DNA of 9,705 nucleotides from Bacteroidota bacterium (GTDB lineage Bacteria > Bacteroidota > Ignavibacteria > Ignavibacteriales > Ignavibacteriaceae): positions 1 through 9,705 of the forward strand of contig JAUZPC010000081.1 of NCBI GenBank assembly GCA_030706105.1. Direction: 5' to 3'. Shown here piece by piece: positions 7,435-9,705 of this stretch. Every line of letters starts with the position of its first letter. Position 1 is the stretch's first letter. The translations under genes and the position numbers were made by a program. The notes beneath the pieces were generated by a model. It had not been told where the DNA came from and made no database searches. It saw nothing but the letters and a program-made list of their open reading frames with translations.

Positions 7435-9528
7435 TTAGTCAATAATAATGAAATCCAGCTCAGACCTTTCCTGGTCTACTCTGATCAATTTTACGGAAAT
7501 TCTGTCTCCTAATCTATACTGTTTTTTCGTACGTCGTCCTGTCAGTGCATATTTCTTAATATCATAAATGTAATAATCATCATCTAAATCTCGCATTTTA
7601 ACTAATCCTTCCGCAAGGATATCTGTAATCTTAACGAATAATCCGAAAGCCGCAACACCAGAAATAATAGCCTTAAACTCTTCGCCTTTAAATTCTTTTA
7701 AGTACTCAACCTGCTTCTGCTTAACCGAAAGTCTTTCGGCATCCACTGCAGATCTTTCCGTAACGGAAAGGTGATCAGACATATCTTCTAAATCTTTATA
7801 TGTATATAGGGCTTTTCTCTTTTTCCCTGAATAATGATCCAGCATTCTGTGTACAAGCAAATCAGAGTACCTTCTTATTGGGGAAGTGAAATGAGTATAA
7901 TATTTAAAACCGAGCCCGTAGTGCCCAATATTGTCAGCAGAATAAACTGCCTTTGACATAGACCTGATGGCAAGCTCGTTAATAACGGCTTCCTCTTCAC
8001 TTCCTTTTATTTCGTCCATCAGTTTTTGCCATAGGTTAATCTTGGATTTAACTGACGGGGTAAAACTATAGCCTAAAGATTTAACAAATTTTGAAAACTC
8101 TGCTAACTTTTCTGTATCAGGCAAATCATGTATCCTGTAAATAAAAGGTTTAGCTTCACCGGCAGAAGGTACTGCAATGTGTTTAGCTACAATCTTGTTA
8201 GCGAGCAGCATATACTCCTCAACAAGCATATTGCTGTCCTTGATTTCTTTTTTAATTACATGTATCGGCTTACCCGTTTCATCAAGATCAAATTTTACTT
8301 CAGTTGTATAAAAATCTATACTTCCTTCTGTAATTCTTTTTTTGCGCAGTGTTTTTGCAATCTTATTTAACAGAACCAGTTCATTAGTAAAATCGCCATT
8401 TCCGTTTTCAATAATGCTCTGAGCTTCCTCATAAGTAAATCTTCTTTTACTATTAATAATTGATTTACCTATCTTATAATTTTCAACCTTACCACGTTTG
8501 GTAAGTTCCATAATTACCGAATATGTTAATCGATCTTGATTTGGAACAAGAGAACATATGCCATTTGATAATACTTCAGGAAGCATGGGTATCACTTTGC
8601 CAACAAGATATACACTGTTACCGCGTGTTAATGCTTCTTTATCTAAATTTGTACCTCTTTGCACATAATGGCTTACATCAGCAATATGAACTCCAATTGT
8701 AAAATTGCCGTTCGCAAGTTCTTCAATTGAAAGAGCATCATCAAAGTCCTTAGCATCTTCGGGATCAATAGTAAAAACATTCTTATTTCTGAAATCTATT
8801 CTTTTTTTTATTTCTTCTAAAGGTATTTCAGAAGTTAGTATTTCTGCCTCCCTTAAAACCTGATCCGGAAACTGTTCCTTTAAGTTGAATTCCTTAGCGA
8901 GGATAGCAGAACGGACATCAGTAGTACTTCCTTTCCCAAAGACCTCCAGAATATCTCCTTGAGGGACTTGCTTGGGGTTATCCCATATAATATTACCGAC
9001 CACTACTTTATCACCGACTTTTGCATCACGCAATTCACCTTTTATAAGTATATCTCTGTCGGCAAACTGTTCGTCCGGTTCAACAAAATAGAAATCATTT
9101 ACTTTTATCAGAGTACCTGCAATTTCGCTTCTTTTTCTTTTAACTATACCAACAATCTGCCCTTCAAGGTTTTTCCCTTTTTGCTTTGCAAACAAAGATA
9201 CTTCTACTGTGTCTCCGTCAAATGCGGTGGCAAGATGCCGTTCGGCAATAAAAATGTCATTCATTTTTTTATCTTTAACGGTAATAAAACCGTAACCACC
9301 TTGAGTTATGCTTAATTTACCAACAAGTTTATTGGTTGTAATGGGGGAACTGAGTTTATATCGTTTGCCTGTCTTACTTAAAAATCCCTCTTCAGAAAGT
9401 TTATGTATAGCAGCTTTAACAGAGCTGTATTCATAATCTTCAAAAAGGTTTAACTTTACGGCAACATCTTTACTCCGAAAAGAAGATGAAGGGTATTTTT
9501 TAAATAATGCTATTATTTCTTTTTTCAT
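7435..9528 (-). CDS. rnr: Ribonuclease R (RNase II/R family 3'-5' exoribonuclease)
   Basis: This is a cytoplasmic Mg-dependent processive 3'-5' exoribonuclease that degrades structured RNA to short oligonucleotides. Its 697 residues are at the short end for RNase R; the long Lys-rich C-terminal tail of the E. coli enzyme is absent. Domains in order: an N-terminal winged helix (about 1-62), cold-shock domains CSD1 (about 67-130, with GGYGFITV) and CSD2 (about 136-200), the RNB catalytic domain (about 242-568) and S1 (about 615-697, with GVAAFGLFVKI). The catalytic acidic cluster reads TIDPEDAKDFDDALS (D255, D261, D263, D264), and HFTSPIRRYSDLLVHR (546-561) carries the conserved Arg motif. The winged helix plus two CSDs favour RNase R over RNase II. 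The ATG at 9528 has AGGA 4 bases upstream. It is preceded after 6 bases by a TamB-like gene end and followed after 12 bases by the protease-barrel gene, so all three are probably co-transcribed. Confidence 0.96.
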   Translation of the reverse strand: MKKEIIALFKKYPSSSFRSKDVAVKLNLFEDYEYSSVKAAIHKLSEEGFLSKTGKRYKLSSPITTNKLVGKLSITQGGYGFITVKDKKMNDIFIAERHLATAFDGDTVEVSLFAKQKGKNLEGQIVGIVKRKRSEIAGTLIKVNDFYFVEPDEQFADRDILIKGELRDAKVGDKVVVGNIIWDNPKQVPQGDILEVFGKGSTTDVRSAILAKEFNLKEQFPDQVLREAEILTSEIPLEEIKKRIDFRNKNVFTIDPEDAKDFDDALSIEELANGNFTIGVHIADVSHYVQRGTNLDKEALTRGNSVYLVGKVIPMLPEVLSNGICSLVPNQDRLTYSVIMELTKRGKVENYKIGKSIINSKRRFTYEEAQSIIENGNGDFTNELVLLNKIAKTLRKKRITEGSIDFYTTEVKFDLDETGKPIHVIKKEIKDSNMLVEEYMLLANKIVAKHIAVPSAGEAKPFIYRIHDLPDTEKLAEFSKFVKSLGYSFTPSVKSKINLWQKLMDEIKGSEEEAVINELAIRSMSKAVYSADNIGHYGLGFKYYTHFTSPIRRYSDLLVHRMLDHYSGKKRKALYTYKDLEDMSDHLSVTERSAVDAERLSVKQKQVEYLKEFKGEEFKAIISGVAAFGLFVKITDILAEGLVKMRDLDDDYYIYDIKKYALTGRRTKKQYRLGDRISVKLIRVDQERSELDFIIID

Positions 9529-9532
9529 TTTA

Positions 9533-9536
9533 TCCT
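9533..9536 (-). promoter_or_regulatory. Shine-Dalgarno site of rnr overlapping the upstream stop codon
   Basis: On the minus strand the sequence TAGGATAAAATG holds three signals. TAG (9537-9535) stops the upstream gene, AGGA (9536-9533) is the rnr ribosome site, and ATG (9528) follows after TAAA. Because the stop and the SD share bases, a ribosome finishing the upstream gene sits on the rnr initiation region. This favours translational coupling (inference). Confidence 0.7.
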
Positions 9537-9705
9537 AAAATTCAAATTTATATTTTAAACCAAACTCATTTATCATTTCGTTAGAGATACCGGTTTCGTT
9601 AAAAGATTCTTTTCTCTCAATTCTGATTAAGAGCTCTTCAACAATTGGGTATTCAATTTTTATGTTAGCCTGGCTTATGTCCTGAAAGACCTGGGTTGAT
9701 CCGCC
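9535..9705 (-). CDS. C-terminal end of a probable TamB-like (DUF490) translocation/assembly protein (5' partial)
   Basis: A minus-strand frame is open from the right window edge to TAG at 9535-9537, giving the last 56 residues of a protein whose start lies beyond the window. The segment is strand-rich with alternating hydrophobic residues (ANIKIEYPIVEELLIRIER) and ends in LKYKFEF with a terminal Phe. This resembles the end of TamB/DUF490 proteins; from memory E. coli TamB ends in a similar LYQFEF after a strand pair. TamB is an inner-membrane-anchored periplasmic protein that works with the Omp85 protein TamA in envelope assembly or lipid transport. Only 56 residues are seen, so another beta-rich envelope protein is possible. 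That it is a real coding end is much surer than its family: the frame is intact, the codon use looks like its neighbours', and its stop overlaps the rnr ribosome site. Confidence 0.55.
   Translation of the reverse strand, partial: GGSTQVFQDISQANIKIEYPIVEELLIRIERKESFNETGISNEMINEFGLKYKFEF

Noticed and set aside
8128..8370. 80-codon plus-strand frame opposite rnr
   Set aside because: It is antisense to the RNB domain. Its Phe/Tyr/Cys-rich composition is typical of a shadow of Lys/Glu-rich coding sequence.
8959..9315. 118-codon plus-strand frame opposite rnr
   Set aside because: It is antisense to the cold-shock domains, with the same Phe/Cys-rich shadow composition and no ribosome site.

Overview
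The window is AT-rich (roughly mid-30s % GC by eye, not computed) and gene-dense. It looks like chromosomal DNA of a Gram-negative bacterium from the Bacteroidota/Ignavibacteriota (FCB) side of the tree. The reasons are a sensor kinase with a periplasmic ligand-type double propeller plus Y_Y_Y domain, envelope proteins ending in aromatic beta-signals, a short signal peptide with Gln right after the cleavage Ala, and A/T-rich leaders. Some genes have clear Shine-Dalgarno sites (AGGA, AGGTG), so an Ignavibacteria-like lineage is as likely as a classical Bacteroidota. This placement is inference. No mobile element, CRISPR, tRNA or rRNA is visible.

Left part (1-3659, plus strand): a two-component pair. 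A propeller/Y_Y_Y/HisKA_3 sensor kinase, cut by the left edge, is followed after 98 bases by its likely partner, a NarL/FixJ-type response regulator. The gap contains a perfect 9-bp AT-only inverted repeat just upstream of the regulator start. The regulator runs head-on into a DUF2721 membrane protein gene on the minus strand (3674-4147), with 14 bases between the two stops.

Right part (4236-9705, minus strand, reading leftward): a tight three-gene run. It starts with the C-terminal end of a gene cut by the right edge, probably TamB-like. Ribonuclease R (rnr) follows after 6 bases. After 12 more bases comes a 1046-residue exported protein that combines a metallopeptidase of the MA type, a six-repeat TolB-like propeller and an Omp85/BamA-type outer-membrane barrel. 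A strong intrinsic terminator at 4236-4266 closes the run. A sigma70-like promoter then sits between it and the DUF2721 gene.

How they fit: the minus-strand run pairs two envelope-biogenesis-type proteins (a TamB-like tail and an Omp85 barrel) around an RNA-decay enzyme. The Omp85 protein has no POTRA domains; a protease and a propeller occupy the place where they normally sit. It is the most unusual object in the window. No intergenic stretch exceeds 300 bases.
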